A DNA stretch of 64,000 bases, from assembly GCF_040215725.1 (NCBI RefSeq), contig NZ_CP157967.1, positions 558,001-622,000 on the forward strand, given 5' to 3'. The notes beneath the pieces are model-generated. The model saw only the letters and a program-made list of their open reading frames with translations. It was not told where the DNA came from and did no database searches. This DNA is from Rhizobium sp. ZPR4. Its GTDB lineage: Bacteria > Pseudomonadota > Alphaproteobacteria > Rhizobiales > Rhizobiaceae. Each line of letters opens with the position of its first letter. The stretch's first letter is position 1. The translations under genes and the position numbers were made by a program. Below, piece by piece: positions 35,307 through 45,288 of this stretch.

Positions 35307-35927
35307 ATGCTGACATTCTATTTTGCGCCGGGAAGCTGCGCGCTCGCCAGTCTCATCGCCCTGGAAGAGTCGGGTCTTGCTTACGAACACCGACGCCTCA
35401 ACCTCGCCAATGGCGATCAGCGCCAGCCGGATTATCTGGCCATCAACCCCAAGGGCCGGGTTCCGGCGCTGGTGACCGATCGCGGCGTCATCACCGAGAA
35501 TATCGCGATCATGACCTATATCGCCCAGATTGCGCCGGCCGCAAAGCTGGCACCGCTCGACGACCCCTTCGAATTCGCCCAGATGCAGTCCTTCAACAGC
35601 TATATCGCCTCCACCGTTCATGTGAACCATTCGCACAAGGGTCGCGGCTATCGCTGGACCGACGATGCCGCGGCCATCGAGACAATGAAGGCCAAGGTGC
35701 CGCAGACCATGACCGAGGCCTTCGCCTTGATCGAAGACAAGATGCTGAAAGGCCCCTGGGTGATGGGTGAACAATATACTGTTGCTGACGGCTATCTCTT
35801 CACCATGGAGACGTGGCTTCCGGGAGACGGTGTCGATCGCAGCCGGTTCGCCAAGGTGGACGCCCACTACCAGCGCATGCTCGAGCGCCCGGCCGTCAAG
35901 AAGGCGCTCGCCATCGAGGAAGGCTGA
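35307..35927 (+). CDS. Glutathione S-transferase family protein
   Basis: 206 residues from the ATG at 35307. The N-terminal thioredoxin-like fold carries FAPGSCALASLIALEESGL, in which Ser/Cys in PGSC is the candidate glutathione-contacting site as in bacterial beta-class GSTs. YLAINPKGRVPALV and ITENIAIMTYIA follow, then a helical domain with GEQYTVADGYLF. Substrate unknown. It is the second of three GST-like genes in the window (24494, 35307, 37555). Confidence 0.85.
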   Translation: MLTFYFAPGSCALASLIALEESGLAYEHRRLNLANGDQRQPDYLAINPKGRVPALVTDRGVITENIAIMTYIAQIAPAAKLAPLDDPFEFAQMQSFNSYIASTVHVNHSHKGRGYRWTDDAAAIETMKAKVPQTMTEAFALIEDKMLKGPWVMGEQYTVADGYLFTMETWLPGDGVDRSRFAKVDAHYQRMLERPAVKKALAIEEG

Positions 35928-35932
35928 TCCCG

Positions 35933-36289
35933 TCAGCCGAATGTTGCCAGGAGCTTTTTCGGGGCGCGGTATTGCCACGCCTCGATCAATCGCTCCAACA
36001 GTTCCTCGTCGCCGATCGCGCCGATGCGTAAGGGCAGGGAAGGCCAGCCGACATAGTGATCGGTCTGGAAATAGATCTCCGGCGCCATTTCCATCAGCTG
36101 TTCCTTGCGGTCAATCGGCAGCGACAGCACGACGGTTTCGTTGTTCTTCACCGTGACGAAGGCTTTGCCGCCGACCTTGAAGGCCGGCAGGCCGTAATGC
36201 AGGCCAGGTTCAACCGCCGGCAGCCGGGCTTGAGCTATAAGCCGCTGCAATCGTTCGGCGATGGCGTCCATATCGATGGTCGATGTCAT
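35933..36289 (-). CDS. MmcQ/YjbR-like protein
   Basis: 118 residues from the ATG at 36289. Its compact sequence (GLHYGLPAFKVGGKAFVTVKNNETVVLSLPIDRKEQLMEMAPEIYFQTDHYVGWPSLPLRI, then ELLERLIEAWQYRAPKKLL) matches the MmcQ/YjbR fold, a double-wing motif of unknown biochemical function. It is convergent with the GST gene, 5 bases apart. No operon partner can be assigned except the small ORF upstream. Confidence 0.78.
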   Translation of the reverse strand: MTSTIDMDAIAERLQRLIAQARLPAVEPGLHYGLPAFKVGGKAFVTVKNNETVVLSLPIDRKEQLMEMAPEIYFQTDHYVGWPSLPLRIGAIGDEELLERLIEAWQYRAPKKLLATFG

Positions 36290-36315
36290 GTTTGCGCGTG
36301 TGGAGCAGGTCTCTC

Positions 36316-36501
36316 TTAGGCGCATTCTTCCGGCTGAACGGTCCGCTTGTCCATGGGGCGCCCGAGATTTTCCGGCATCAGCGGCAGGTCGGCCAGTTCT
36401 TCCAGCGACATGGCGGCGAGCATTGGGTGCAGCAGCGGATCGTTTTCCTGTTCGCGATCCTCTTCCAGCAGATGACTAAAGAAAAGCTTCAAGATCGACA
36501 T
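36316..36501 (-). CDS. Small hypothetical protein (61 aa)
   Basis: 61 residues from the ATG at 36501, which has a near-perfect AAGGAGG 6-7 bases upstream; this strong ribosome site is the main evidence. The sequence begins MSILKLFFSHLLEED and is acidic and leucine-rich with MLAAMSLEELADLPLMPENLGR. It is cytoplasmic by composition, with an amphipathic N-terminus. It lies 26 bases ahead of the MmcQ gene and could be co-transcribed with it. I do not recognise the family. Confidence 0.55.
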   Translation of the reverse strand: MSILKLFFSHLLEEDREQENDPLLHPMLAAMSLEELADLPLMPENLGRPMDKRTVQPEECA

Positions 36502-36651
36502 GCAATGCCTCCTTGGATTTCCGCATCGATGCAACCATAAGGGCGTCTACCGGCGGAACAGCGGTGGTTTTCAATTCCATGCTGCAATAATCGCGCGTAT
36601 TCGCGCTTTGCGCAATTGAGAATGACGAGATGCTGTTATAGATATTCTATA

Positions 36652-37548
36652 ATGAGAAACCTCAATAACGTTCATCTGAATGGCTTGCGCGCCCTTGAGG
36701 CGGTTGGGCGGCTCGGTTCACTGCAGGCGGCGGCCGACGAACTTGGCGTGACGGTCGGCGCGGTCAGTCAGCAGGTCATCAAGGCCGAGGCGCAGCTCGG
36801 CCGGCCGCTGTTCGAGCGCACCTCCAAAGGCATGATGGTCACTGCGTCGGGATTGGCGGTTCTGGCGAGGCTTGGCGAAGGTTTCCAGTCGCTTTCGGCG
36901 GCAATCGCGCTTGCGCAGCACAAGGATGAGAACATTCTCACCATTTCGGTCGCGCCGGTTTTCGCTGCCCGCTGGCTGGTGTACCGGCTCGACCGCTTCG
37001 CCAGCCGCCACCCGGATATCCGCCTGCGCATCGATGCCACCACACGTCTGATCAATCCGGCGACATCGGATGTCGATATCGGCATTCGAGTTGGCAATGG
37101 GCAATGGCCCGGGGTCAGGTCCGAGCTCTTGCTGGCGCAGGAGGTGTTCCCGGTCGTTACCCCGCAGATCGCGGCCACGCTCCGGGAGCCCGCTGATCTC
37201 CTGAAAGTCCCCGCCGTCATCGACGGACATGCGATGTTCGGCTGGGAGGTGTGGCTGCGCAAGGCGGGACTATCGGGCCATTGCATGGAGGAGCGGCACA
37301 TCTTCAACGATGCGTCGCTCTGCCTGGATGCCGCCATAGCGGGGCAAGGGGTGATGCTCGCCTGGCAGACGCTGGCGGCCTATGCCCTCCAGCAGAAATG
37401 TCTCGTCGATCCCTTTGGCATCCGCGCCAAAATCGGTTTCGGTCACTACTTCGTCACCGCCGCAGGCGTGCGTGAGCCGAAGAAGGTCTCCGCCTTCAAG
37501 GCCTGGATACGCGAGGAAATGGAAGAGAGCATGCGTCTCTTCCAATGA
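36652..37548 (+). CDS. LysR-family regulator, GcvA-like
   Basis: 298 residues from the ATG beginning MRNLNNVHLNGLRALEAVGRLGSLQAAADELGVTVGAVSQQV, the GcvA-type N-terminal HTH. The effector domain starts near residue 90 (ILTISVAPVFAARWLVYRLDRFASRHPDIRLRI). The branch includes regulators of glycine cleavage and of beta-lactamase (AmpR). Upstream is the divergent 61-aa gene; downstream is a convergent GST gene. The target cannot be read directly. Confidence 0.85.
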   Translation: MRNLNNVHLNGLRALEAVGRLGSLQAAADELGVTVGAVSQQVIKAEAQLGRPLFERTSKGMMVTASGLAVLARLGEGFQSLSAAIALAQHKDENILTISVAPVFAARWLVYRLDRFASRHPDIRLRIDATTRLINPATSDVDIGIRVGNGQWPGVRSELLLAQEVFPVVTPQIAATLREPADLLKVPAVIDGHAMFGWEVWLRKAGLSGHCMEERHIFNDASLCLDAAIAGQGVMLAWQTLAAYALQQKCLVDPFGIRAKIGFGHYFVTAAGVREPKKVSAFKAWIREEMEESMRLFQ

Positions 37549-37554
37549 TCCATG

Positions 37555-38214
37555 TCAGGTCGGCTCCTTGCCGCGGGTCGCCTGCATTGCCTTGTAGGCA
37601 TCACGCGACTGGCAGCGCTCGATCCAGGCCTTCATCTTCGGACGTGCATCGAACAATTCCTGTTCGGTCTGGGCGTAGCGCATCACTTCGGCCAGGTTGA
37701 GGTCGGCGACGGTAAAGCGATCCCCGAGGAGGTAGTCCTGATTCTGCAGGTGCTTCTCCAGTACGTCGAGCGGTTTCTTCAGCGAGCGGCAGGCAACCGT
37801 GATCCCGGCCTTACCCTGCTCGCTATTTTCCTTGGCATTGTCATAGATGCGCACGAGCGCGACGCTGTAGGGCTCGACTTCGGTCGCCGCCCACATCGTC
37901 CACATCGCCAGCAGCCCTTCTTCTTCGGCCGTCTTGCCAGCCAGCGGGCCGCCATATTTGCGCGCGAGGTAGAGATTGATGGCGAGCGACTCGTGCATGG
38001 CGAGATCGCCATCCTTGATGCAGGGGATCATGCCCATCGGATTGACGGCCAGAAACTCCGGCGACATCGTATTGATCGGGGCGTCGGCGGCGAGTGGGTT
38101 GGCAAGCCGGCTGGCCTGGATCACAGGCACGGATTTGAACTCGACGCCGATCTCCCTAGCCATCCAGTAATTGCGCGAGGCGCGCGAGCGATAGACACCG
38201 TAGATCGTCAGCAT
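37555..38214 (-). CDS. Glutathione S-transferase family protein
   Basis: 219 residues from the ATG at 38214. The thioredoxin-like part ([31 protein letters not shown], then [35 protein letters not shown]) and the helical part with [15 protein letters not shown] are both present. SRASRN holds serines that may contact glutathione. It is convergent with the LysR gene, 6 bases between them. Its specific substrate is unknown. Confidence 0.85.
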   Translation of the reverse strand: MLTIYGVYRSRASRNYWMAREIGVEFKSVPVIQASRLANPLAADAPINTMSPEFLAVNPMGMIPCIKDGDLAMHESLAINLYLARKYGGPLAGKTAEEEGLLAMWTMWAATEVEPYSVALVRIYDNAKENSEQGKAGITVACRSLKKPLDVLEKHLQNQDYLLGDRFTVADLNLAEVMRYAQTEQELFDARPKMKAWIERCQSRDAYKAMQATRGKEPT

Positions 38215-38517
38215 GAGGGTCTCCCAGATTCGAGTCGGCGCGACATTATTGGGCACTCGGGGACAGCGGAAGGCCCTGCCGTTGATATCTCGATGAAAGC
38301 TTGTGATGGATGGCGGATGGCCGGCGCCGCGCAAGCACGAAAATATCCACCAACCCGCCGCAATCTTTGCAAATCATGCTGCCGAGGCCTAGCCTTCGTT
38401 CAGAAATTAGCGTCGCTGCATGTTACCGTTCGATTACGGCTTTCGTCGGATGCGGTAGGAGGCATTCGGTGAAATGCACATGGGCAATCGGTAACTGCGA
38501 TCTCGGGAGGAGAGCAG
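38215..38517. other. Intergenic gap before the oxidoreductase gene
   Basis: 303 bases separating the divergent GST gene and the large oxidoreductase gene. It ends with a GGGAGGAG ribosome site for the latter. I could not identify a promoter, operator or RNA gene in it. Confidence 0.35.
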
Positions 38518-41500
38518 ATGCTTGCGACCGGCGTTTCGCTAGACGACAAATATACCGCTGAGGATGGCCGCGTTTTCATGACCGGCCTGCAGGCGCTGGT
38601 GCGGCTGCCCATGACCCAGATGCGGCGTGACCGCGCCGCCGGGCTCAATACTGCAACGTTCATTTCAGGCTATCGCGGCTCGCCGCTTGGCGGCTACGAC
38701 CAGCAGCTTCTGAAAGCCAAGACTTACCTCGACACTCATGACGTCACCTTCCAGCCCGGGATCAATGAAGACCTTGCCGCCACCGCCGTCTGGGGCTCGC
38801 AGCAGGTCGGCCTTTCCCCAGGCGCCCGCAAGGATGGTGTGCTCGGCATCTGGTACGGCAAAGGCCCCGGCGTCGATCGATCTGGCGACGTGCTGAAACA
38901 TGGCAATGCCGCCGGCACCTCCAGGCATGGCGGCGTCCTCTGTTTTGCCGGCGACGATCATTCCGCCAAATCCTCGACCATTCCGCATCAGACTGACCAT
39001 GAATTCATGTCGGCGGTCATGCCGGTCATCTATCCCTCGTCCATCCACGAATTCCTGGAATACGGCCTGCTCGGCATCGCCATGTCGCGCTACTCCGGCT
39101 GCTGGGTCGGCATGAAGTTTATCGCCGACACGGTCGAGACGACGGCGGCCGTCGATCTCTCCGGCGAGCGGCGGCAATTCGTCCTGCCGACTGATTTCGA
39201 GATGCCTCCCGGCGGCCTCAACCTGCGCTGGCCCGACCCACCCTTGATGCAGGACGACCGCCTGCAGAACTACAAGGCCTATGCGGCCATCGCCTTTGCC
39301 CGCGCCAATCGCGTCGATGAAATCACCCATGACGTACCCAATGCCCGCTTCGGCATTATTTCTTCAGGCAAGGCCTATGAGGACGTGCTGCAGGCGCTGC
39401 GCGAACTCGAGATCGGCCCGAAAGAAATGGCAGCGATCGGCCTGCGTATCCTGAAGGTGCGCATGCCCTGGCCGCTGGAGCCGGAGGCCGTGCGGCATTT
39501 CTCCGAAGGGCTGGACGAGGTGCTCGTCGTCGAGGAGCGGCGCGAGATCATCGAAAACCAGATCAAGCAGCAGCTCTTCAACTGGCGCGCCGATGTCCGC
39601 CCGCGCATTGTCGGCAAGTTCGACGAGCACGACAGGCCCTATCTCAGCCTGTCCTCGGCATTGACCGTCGGCGCGGTCGCCAGAGCCATCGCCGGCCGCA
39701 TCGTCAAGCTCGATCTCGATCAGGGCCTGCATGATCGGATAGCTGCCAAGCTTGCCTATCTTGCCGAGCGCGGCCAGATCAGCCGCAGTCATGTCGCGCC
39801 GCTGAACCGCACGCCCTTCTTCTGTTCCGGCTGTCCGCACAATACCTCCACTCGCGTCCCCGAAGGCAGCCGCGCCATCGCCGGTATCGGCTGCCACTAT
39901 ATGGCCACCTGGATGGACCGCAGCACCGAGACCTTTACGCAAATGGGCGGGGAAGGCGTGCCGTGGACGGCGATCGCGCGCTACACCGACGAAAAGCACA
40001 TGTTCGTTAATCTCGGCGACGGCACTTATTTCCATTCCGGCATTCTCGCTGTCCGCCAGTCCGTCGCTGCCAAGGTCAACGTCACCTATAAGCTGCTCTA
40101 TAACGACGCCGTTGCCATGACCGGCGGTCAGCAGATCGATGGCCATCTGACGCCGCAATTGGTGACGAAACAGCTGCATGACGAAGGCGTCAGGCCGATC
40201 TATCTGCTCTCCGATAATCCTGATGCCTATCGCGCTTCCGAGCTGGCGCCCGGCGTCAAGATCCTGCATCGCGATCATATCGACCAGGTGATGCTGACGC
40301 TGCGCGAGACCGAAGGTTGTTCGGCGATCGTCTATGTCCAGACTTGCGCGGCCGAGAAACGCCGTCGCCGCAGCCGTGGCTTGATGGAAGATCCGGCCAA
40401 GCGTGTCTTCATCAACAAGGCTGTCTGCGAGGGCTGCGGCGATTGCTCGGTGCAATCCAACTGCATTTCCATCGAGCCGCTGGAGACTGAGTTTGGCCGC
40501 AAGCGCCAGATCAACCAGTCGAGCTGCAACAAGGATTTTTCCTGCGTCAAAGGCTTCTGCCCATCCTTCGTGACCGTTCATGGCGGCAAGCGCCGCAAGC
40601 GGAAGGCGCTGGACCATGGGAATGTTGCGGTGCCGATGCCGGAAATCCCCGTCATCGCCGATCGCCCTTGGAATATCGCGATTGCCGGCGTCGGCGGCAC
40701 CGGCATTCTGACCATCGGCGCCATTCTCGGCATGGCCGCGCATCTGGATGGCAAAGTGCCGATGATCCTCGACATGGCCGGCCTCGCCCAGAAGGGCGGC
40801 GCGGTCATGAGCCATCTTCGCATCGGGCATAGTCAGGCCGACGTCACCTCCTCGCGCATCGTCAATGGCGGCGCTGATCTGCTGTTATCAGCCGATGAGG
40901 TCGTGGGCGCGTCCAAGGATGCGATCACGCTCTGCTCACCGGCGCGGACGACGGCCATCGTCAACACCGGGCTGATGCCGGTTGCCGATTTTGTCCGCAA
41001 CCGTGATTTCGATTTCAAGACCGGATCGATCCAGCACACGATCGCCAAGACCGTCAGCGACAAATCCGTCTTCCTCGATTTTGGCCATGTCGCGACAGAA
41101 GTGACCGGCGATGCCATATCGACCAATATCCTGCTGACCGGCTTTGCCTGGCAGCGCGGCCTGCTACCGCTGTCGCTGGAGGCAATCGAAAAGGCGATCG
41201 AACTTAACGGCGTCGCCGTCAAGCCGAGCCTCTCCGCGTTTCATTGGGGCCGGCTTCTGGCGCATGATCCGCAGGCTGTTCATGCCCTGATGGCCGCGCC
41301 CGATGCAGGAAAGACGCTGGCGGACATGAGCCTCGATGAACTCATCAAGCATCGTTCGGCGCATCTGACCGCCTATCAGGATGCAGCACTTGCCGATCGC
41401 TATGCCGCATTCGTCGCCCATGCCAACGCGCTGGCGATAAGGGAGCGGCTTTCGGACAAGGTGCCCTTTGCCGTCGCCGTCACCTATGCGCGGGTTCTGG

Positions 41501-41991
41501 CCTACAAGGATGAATACGAGGTCGCCCGGCTTCTGATCGATCCCACATTTGAAGCGCAGCTGCGCGAGGAGATGGAGGGCGATTTCAAGCTGGTCCTCAA
41601 TCTTGCTCCGCCCATCCTCGGCGGCAGGGATCCGAACGGCCGGCCGAGGAAGCGCGAGTTCGGCGCCTGGATATTGCCGCTGCTGCGGGTGCTTGCACCA
41701 ATGAAACGGCTGCGCGGCACCCCCTTCGATCCCTTCGGCTACATGGCGGAACGCCGGATGGAGCGCCGCCTGATTGCCGATTACGAAGGGATCGCCAAGC
41801 GCGTGCTTGCCGGCCTGCGCCACGACAACGAGGTCGAAGCCCTTGCCATCCTCTCGCTGTTCGATGAGATAAGAGGCTTCGGACCGGTCAAGGAGGAGGC
41901 TGCCCGGAAAATCATGCTGACGATCGCGGACAGGCTGAAAGCCTACGAGATGACGCGGGAGAGACAGCACGTACCCGCGGATGCGGCGTGA
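38518..41991 (+). CDS. Indolepyruvate-type 2-oxoacid:ferredoxin oxidoreductase, fused subunits
   Basis: 1157 residues. The alpha-type part includes SGYRGSPLGGYD near the N-terminus and the thiamine-diphosphate site NLGDGTYFHSG (about 500). A ferredoxin-like cysteine block follows (CEGCGDC, SNC, CNKDFSC, GFC, about 640-685), then the gamma-type domain with GVGGTGILTIG (about 725), and a long C-terminal DUF6537-like part. Such fused enzymes oxidatively decarboxylate arylpyruvates or branched 2-oxoacids to acyl-CoA with ferredoxin. It precedes the leucine catabolic genes by about 90 bases, so a supply of isovaleryl-CoA from 4-methyl-2-oxopentanoate is possible but unproven. Confidence 0.88.
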   Translation: MLATGVSLDDKYTAEDGRVFMTGLQALVRLPMTQMRRDRAAGLNTATFISGYRGSPLGGYDQQLLKAKTYLDTHDVTFQPGINEDLAATAVWGSQQVGLSPGARKDGVLGIWYGKGPGVDRSGDVLKHGNAAGTSRHGGVLCFAGDDHSAKSSTIPHQTDHEFMSAVMPVIYPSSIHEFLEYGLLGIAMSRYSGCWVGMKFIADTVETTAAVDLSGERRQFVLPTDFEMPPGGLNLRWPDPPLMQDDRLQNYKAYAAIAFARANRVDEITHDVPNARFGIISSGKAYEDVLQALRELEIGPKEMAAIGLRILKVRMPWPLEPEAVRHFSEGLDEVLVVEERREIIENQIKQQLFNWRADVRPRIVGKFDEHDRPYLSLSSALTVGAVARAIAGRIVKLDLDQGLHDRIAAKLAYLAERGQISRSHVAPLNRTPFFCSGCPHNTSTRVPEGSRAIAGIGCHYMATWMDRSTETFTQMGGEGVPWTAIARYTDEKHMFVNLGDGTYFHSGILAVRQSVAAKVNVTYKLLYNDAVAMTGGQQIDGHLTPQLVTKQLHDEGVRPIYLLSDNPDAYRASELAPGVKILHRDHIDQVMLTLRETEGCSAIVYVQTCAAEKRRRRSRGLMEDPAKRVFINKAVCEGCGDCSVQSNCISIEPLETEFGRKRQINQSSCNKDFSCVKGFCPSFVTVHGGKRRKRKALDHGNVAVPMPEIPVIADRPWNIAIAGVGGTGILTIGAILGMAAHLDGKVPMILDMAGLAQKGGAVMSHLRIGHSQADVTSSRIVNGGADLLLSADEVVGASKDAITLCSPARTTAIVNTGLMPVADFVRNRDFDFKTGSIQHTIAKTVSDKSVFLDFGHVATEVTGDAISTNILLTGFAWQRGLLPLSLEAIEKAIELNGVAVKPSLSAFHWGRLLAHDPQAVHALMAAPDAGKTLADMSLDELIKHRSAHLTAYQDAALADRYAAFVAHANALAIRERLSDKVPFAVAVTYARVLAYKDEYEVARLLIDPTFEAQLREEMEGDFKLVLNLAPPILGGRDPNGRPRKREFGAWILPLLRVLAPMKRLRGTPFDPFGYMAERRMERRLIADYEGIAKRVLAGLRHDNEVEALAILSLFDEIRGFGPVKEEAARKIMLTIADRLKAYEMTRERQHVPADAA

Positions 41992-42078
41992 TGGCCGCAG
42001 TGGAAACTTGAAGCAGGCACAACGAGACATACGTTCAAAGTGATTGGACGTTCGGGAAGATCGGGAGGAGAAAGCCGG

Positions 42079-43242
42079 ATGTTTTCTGGGGGATTGAACT
42101 TCGCGCTAGGCGAGGACATCGATGCACTGCGCGAGCAGGTGCGCCGTTTTGCCACCAACCGCATCGCACCATTTGCCGACGAGATCGATCGCAACAACAA
42201 TTTCCCGATGCATCTGTGGCGGGAGATGGGCGATCTCGGCCTGCTCGGGGTCACCGTCGATGAGGCTTATGGCGGTGCCGGGCTCGGCTATCTGGCCCAC
42301 ACGGTCGTCATGGAGGAGATCAGCCGTGCGTCCGCCTCTGTCGGCCTGAGCTATGGCGCTCACTCCAACCTCTGCGTCAACCAGATCCATCGCAACGGCA
42401 CGACCGCGCAAAAGGAGCGCTATCTGCCGAAGCTGATTTCGGGCGAGCATGTCGGCGCCTTGGCCATGTCGGAGCCGGGTGCGGGCTCCGATGTCGTCTC
42501 CATGAAGCTGCATGCCGAAAAGCGCGGCCATCATTATGTGCTGAACGGCAGCAAGATGTGGATCACCAACGGCCCCGATGCCGATGTCCTTGTCGTCTAC
42601 GCCAAGACCTCGCCGGATGCCGGCCCGAGAGGGATCACCGCATTTCTCGTAGAGAAGGGTTTCAAAGGGTTTTCGGTTGGCCAGAAGCTGGACAAGCTCG
42701 GCATGCGCGGCTCGAATACATCCGAGCTGATCTTCGTCGATTGCGAAGTGCCGGAGGAAAACGTCCTGGGGCAGATCGATGGCGGTGTTCGCGTGCTGAT
42801 GTCGGGCCTCGACTATGAGCGCGTCGTACTCTCCGGCGGCCCTGTCGGCATCATGGCCGCCTGCATGGATGTGGTTCTGCCCTACATGCACGAGCGCAAG
42901 CAGTTCGGCCAGTCGATCGGCGAGTTCCAGCTGATGCAGGGCAAGCTTGCTGACATGTATGTGACGATGAATGCGTCGCGCGCGTATGTCTATGCTGTGG
43001 CCGCCGCCTGCGATCGCGGCGAGACCACCCGCAAGGATGCGGCCGGCTGCATTCTCTATTCCGCCGAGAAGGCGACGACGCTGGCGCTCGAATGTATTCA
43101 GGCGCTCGGCGGCAATGGCTATACCAATGATTATCCCGCCGGCCGGCTGCTGCGCGACGCCAAGCTCTATGAGATCGGCGCCGGTACCTCCGAAATCCGG
43201 CGCATGCTGATCGGCCGCGAATTGTTCGGCGAAACGGCCTGA
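42079..43242 (+). CDS. ivd: Isovaleryl-CoA dehydrogenase
   Basis: 387 residues from the ATG preceded by GGGAGGAG. It is an acyl-CoA dehydrogenase with the FAD-binding MSEPGAGSD and [10 protein letters not shown] segments and the C-terminal [13 protein letters not shown]. The catalytic base Glu247 lies in [12 protein letters not shown], the position used by isovaleryl-CoA and long-chain enzymes rather than the medium-chain position. It converts isovaleryl-CoA to 3-methylcrotonyl-CoA and passes electrons to ETF. The next gene is the carboxylase beta subunit, so it starts the leucine (liu-type) gene cluster. Confidence 0.92.
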   Translation: MFSGGLNFALGEDIDALREQVRRFATNRIAPFADEIDRNNNFPMHLWREMGDLGLLGVTVDEAYGGAGLGYLAHTVVMEEISRASASVGLSYGAHSNLCVNQIHRNGTTAQKERYLPKLISGEHVGALAMSEPGAGSDVVSMKLHAEKRGHHYVLNGSKMWITNGPDADVLVVYAKTSPDAGPRGITAFLVEKGFKGFSVGQKLDKLGMRGSNTSELIFVDCEVPEENVLGQIDGGVRVLMSGLDYERVVLSGGPVGIMAACMDVVLPYMHERKQFGQSIGEFQLMQGKLADMYVTMNASRAYVYAVAAACDRGETTRKDAAGCILYSAEKATTLALECIQALGGNGYTNDYPAGRLLRDAKLYEIGAGTSEIRRMLIGRELFGETA

Positions 43243-43277
43243 TTTCGAATTCCATTTTACTTGACCGGTGAGGCCGC

Positions 43278-44885
43278 ATGACCGTCCTGAAATCAGAGAT
43301 ATCGACGCATTCGGACCGCTTTCGCGACAACCGCGCCGCGTTGCTGGAGGCGATCGGTGTCGCCGAGGCTGCGGCCTCGAAGGCGGCAGAAGGCGGCGGG
43401 GCGCAGGCGCGCGAGCGGCATGTGAGCCGCGGCAAGATGCTGCCGCGCGATCGCGTTGCCGGATTGATCGATCCTGCCACGCCGTTTCTGGAAATCGGTG
43501 CGACGGCGGCCTATGGAATGCATGGCGACGAGGCGCCGGGTGCCGGCCTGATCGCCGGCATCGGCCGCGTTTCCGGCCGCGACTGCATGATCGTCTGCAA
43601 CGATGCTACGGTCAAAGGCGGCACCTACTATCCGATCACGGTGAAGAAGCATCTGCGGGCGCAGGAGATTGCGACGGAAAACAACCTCCCTTGCATCTAT
43701 CTCGTCGATTCCGGTGGCGCCAATCTGCCGAACCAGGATGAGGTCTTTCCGGACCGCGATCACTTCGGCCGCATCTTCTACAATCAGGCCAATATGTCGG
43801 CGGCCGGCATTCCGCAGATCGCCGTCGTCATGGGCTCCTGCACGGCGGGCGGCGCCTATGTGCCGGCCATGTCGGACGAAACGATCATCGTCGAGAAGCA
43901 GGGAACGATCTTTCTGGCCGGTCCGCCACTCGTCAAGGCGGCGACGGGGGAGGTGGTCTCGGCCGAAGATCTCGGCGGCGGCGATGTCCATACGCGCCTT
44001 TCCGGCGTCGCCGATCATCTGGCGCGCGACGATGCCCATGCTCTTGCGCTTGCCCGGCAGGCAGTTGCCAATCTCAATCGCCGCAATCCCGAGGGTGTCG
44101 AGCTTCGCACCCCGGAGGCGCCGCTTTACGATCCCGAAGAAATCCTTGGTATCGTCCCTTCCGACCTGCGCACGCCCTATGATGTGCGCGAGGTCATCGC
44201 CCGCGTGGTGGATGGCTCCCGCCTCGATGAGTTCAAGGCGCGCTATGGTACGACGCTGGTCTGCGGCTTCGCCCATATCCACGGCATTCCCGTCGGGATC
44301 ATCGCCAACAACGGCGTCCTGTTCTCGGAATCGGCTCTCAAGGGCGCGCATTTCGTCGAGCTCTGCTCGCAGCGCAAGATCCCGCTGGTCTTCCTGCAGA
44401 ACATCACCGGCTTCATGGTCGGCCGCAAATACGAGACCGAGGGCATCGCCAAGAACGGCGCCAAGCTGGTGACGGCGGTTGCCACCACCAAGGTTCCGAA
44501 AGTCACCATGCTCATCGGCGGCTCCTTTGGTGCCGGCAATTACGGCATGGCCGGTCGCGCCTATTCGCCGCGGTTCCTCTGGACCTGGCCCAACAGCCGC
44601 ATCTCCGTCATGGGCGGAGAACAGGCGGCGGGTGTGCTCGCCACGGTGCGCGGCGAGGCGCTGGCGCGTGCCGGCAAGCCCTGGACGACCGAAGAAGAGG
44701 CGGCCTTCAAGGCGCCAACGCTCAAGATGTTCGAAACCCAGAGCCATCCGCTCTATGCCTCGGCCCGCCTCTGGGACGATGGTATTATCGACCCGCGCAA
44801 GAGCCGCGATGTGCTGGCTCTGTCGCTTTCAGCAGCACTCAACGCGCCGATCGAAGACACACGCTTCGGTCTGTTCAGGATGTGA
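43278..44885 (+). CDS. mccB: Methylcrotonyl-CoA carboxylase beta subunit (carboxyltransferase)
   Basis: 535 residues, the carboxyltransferase half of 3-methylcrotonyl-CoA carboxylase. Typical stretches are [48 protein letters not shown], and the oxyanion-type [19 protein letters not shown] in the second domain. It transfers CO2 from biotin to the gamma-methyl of methylcrotonyl-CoA. It follows ivd and is followed 10 bases later by a RidA homologue. Confidence 0.93.
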   Translation: MTVLKSEISTHSDRFRDNRAALLEAIGVAEAAASKAAEGGGAQARERHVSRGKMLPRDRVAGLIDPATPFLEIGATAAYGMHGDEAPGAGLIAGIGRVSGRDCMIVCNDATVKGGTYYPITVKKHLRAQEIATENNLPCIYLVDSGGANLPNQDEVFPDRDHFGRIFYNQANMSAAGIPQIAVVMGSCTAGGAYVPAMSDETIIVEKQGTIFLAGPPLVKAATGEVVSAEDLGGGDVHTRLSGVADHLARDDAHALALARQAVANLNRRNPEGVELRTPEAPLYDPEEILGIVPSDLRTPYDVREVIARVVDGSRLDEFKARYGTTLVCGFAHIHGIPVGIIANNGVLFSESALKGAHFVELCSQRKIPLVFLQNITGFMVGRKYETEGIAKNGAKLVTAVATTKVPKVTMLIGGSFGAGNYGMAGRAYSPRFLWTWPNSRISVMGGEQAAGVLATVRGEALARAGKPWTTEEEAAFKAPTLKMFETQSHPLYASARLWDDGIIDPRKSRDVLALSLSAALNAPIEDTRFGLFRM

Positions 44886-44895
44886 GGAGACGGAG

Positions 44896-45279
44896 ATGAA
44901 ACGCGATGCCATCAATGCCAAGAATGCGCCGCAGCCCCGCGGCGGTTATGCCCAAGCCGTAAAGCTTGAGAATTTCGAGCGATTGCTGTTTGTCAGCGGT
45001 CAGATCCCGATGACGTCGGATGATACGCTTCCCGAGGGGTTCAAGGCCCAGGCTCGCCAGGCCTGGCTGAATGTCGATGCCCAGCTGAAGGCGGCCGGCA
45101 TGACCAAGGACGATATCGTCAAGGTCACCACTTTTCTCGCTGATCGACACCATACGATGGAGAACCGCGAGATCCGCGCCGAATATCTAGGCCCGCTCAC
45201 GCCAGCCATGACTGTCGTAATCGCTGGCATTTTCGATACCGCCTGGCTGCTCGAAGTCGAAGTCATTGCCGCGCAATAG
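44896..45279 (+). CDS. RidA-family protein without the canonical arginine
   Basis: 127 residues from the ATG with GGAG ahead. The chorismate-mutase-like Rid fold is clear: NFERLLFVSGQIPM, LKAAGMTKDDIVKVTTFLAD and LLEVEVIAAQ. In RidA the residue following PA in the PAR(S/T)xV motif (Arg105 of E. coli RidA) binds the imine acid; here it is Met105 in TPAMTVV. This enzyme therefore probably lacks classical 2-aminoacrylate deaminase activity. It is sandwiched between mccB and mccA, implying a link to leucine breakdown. Confidence 0.85.
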   Translation: MKRDAINAKNAPQPRGGYAQAVKLENFERLLFVSGQIPMTSDDTLPEGFKAQARQAWLNVDAQLKAAGMTKDDIVKVTTFLADRHHTMENREIRAEYLGPLTPAMTVVIAGIFDTAWLLEVEVIAAQ

Positions 45280-45288
45280 GGTCTGCCG

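Noticed and set aside
39364..40830. 488-codon minus-strand frame opposite the large oxidoreductase
   Set aside because: The oxidoreductase frame has the thiamine, Fe-S and gamma motifs; this is antisense.
43293..44747. 484-codon minus-strand frame opposite mccB
   Set aside because: mccB is strongly conserved; this frame shows no features.
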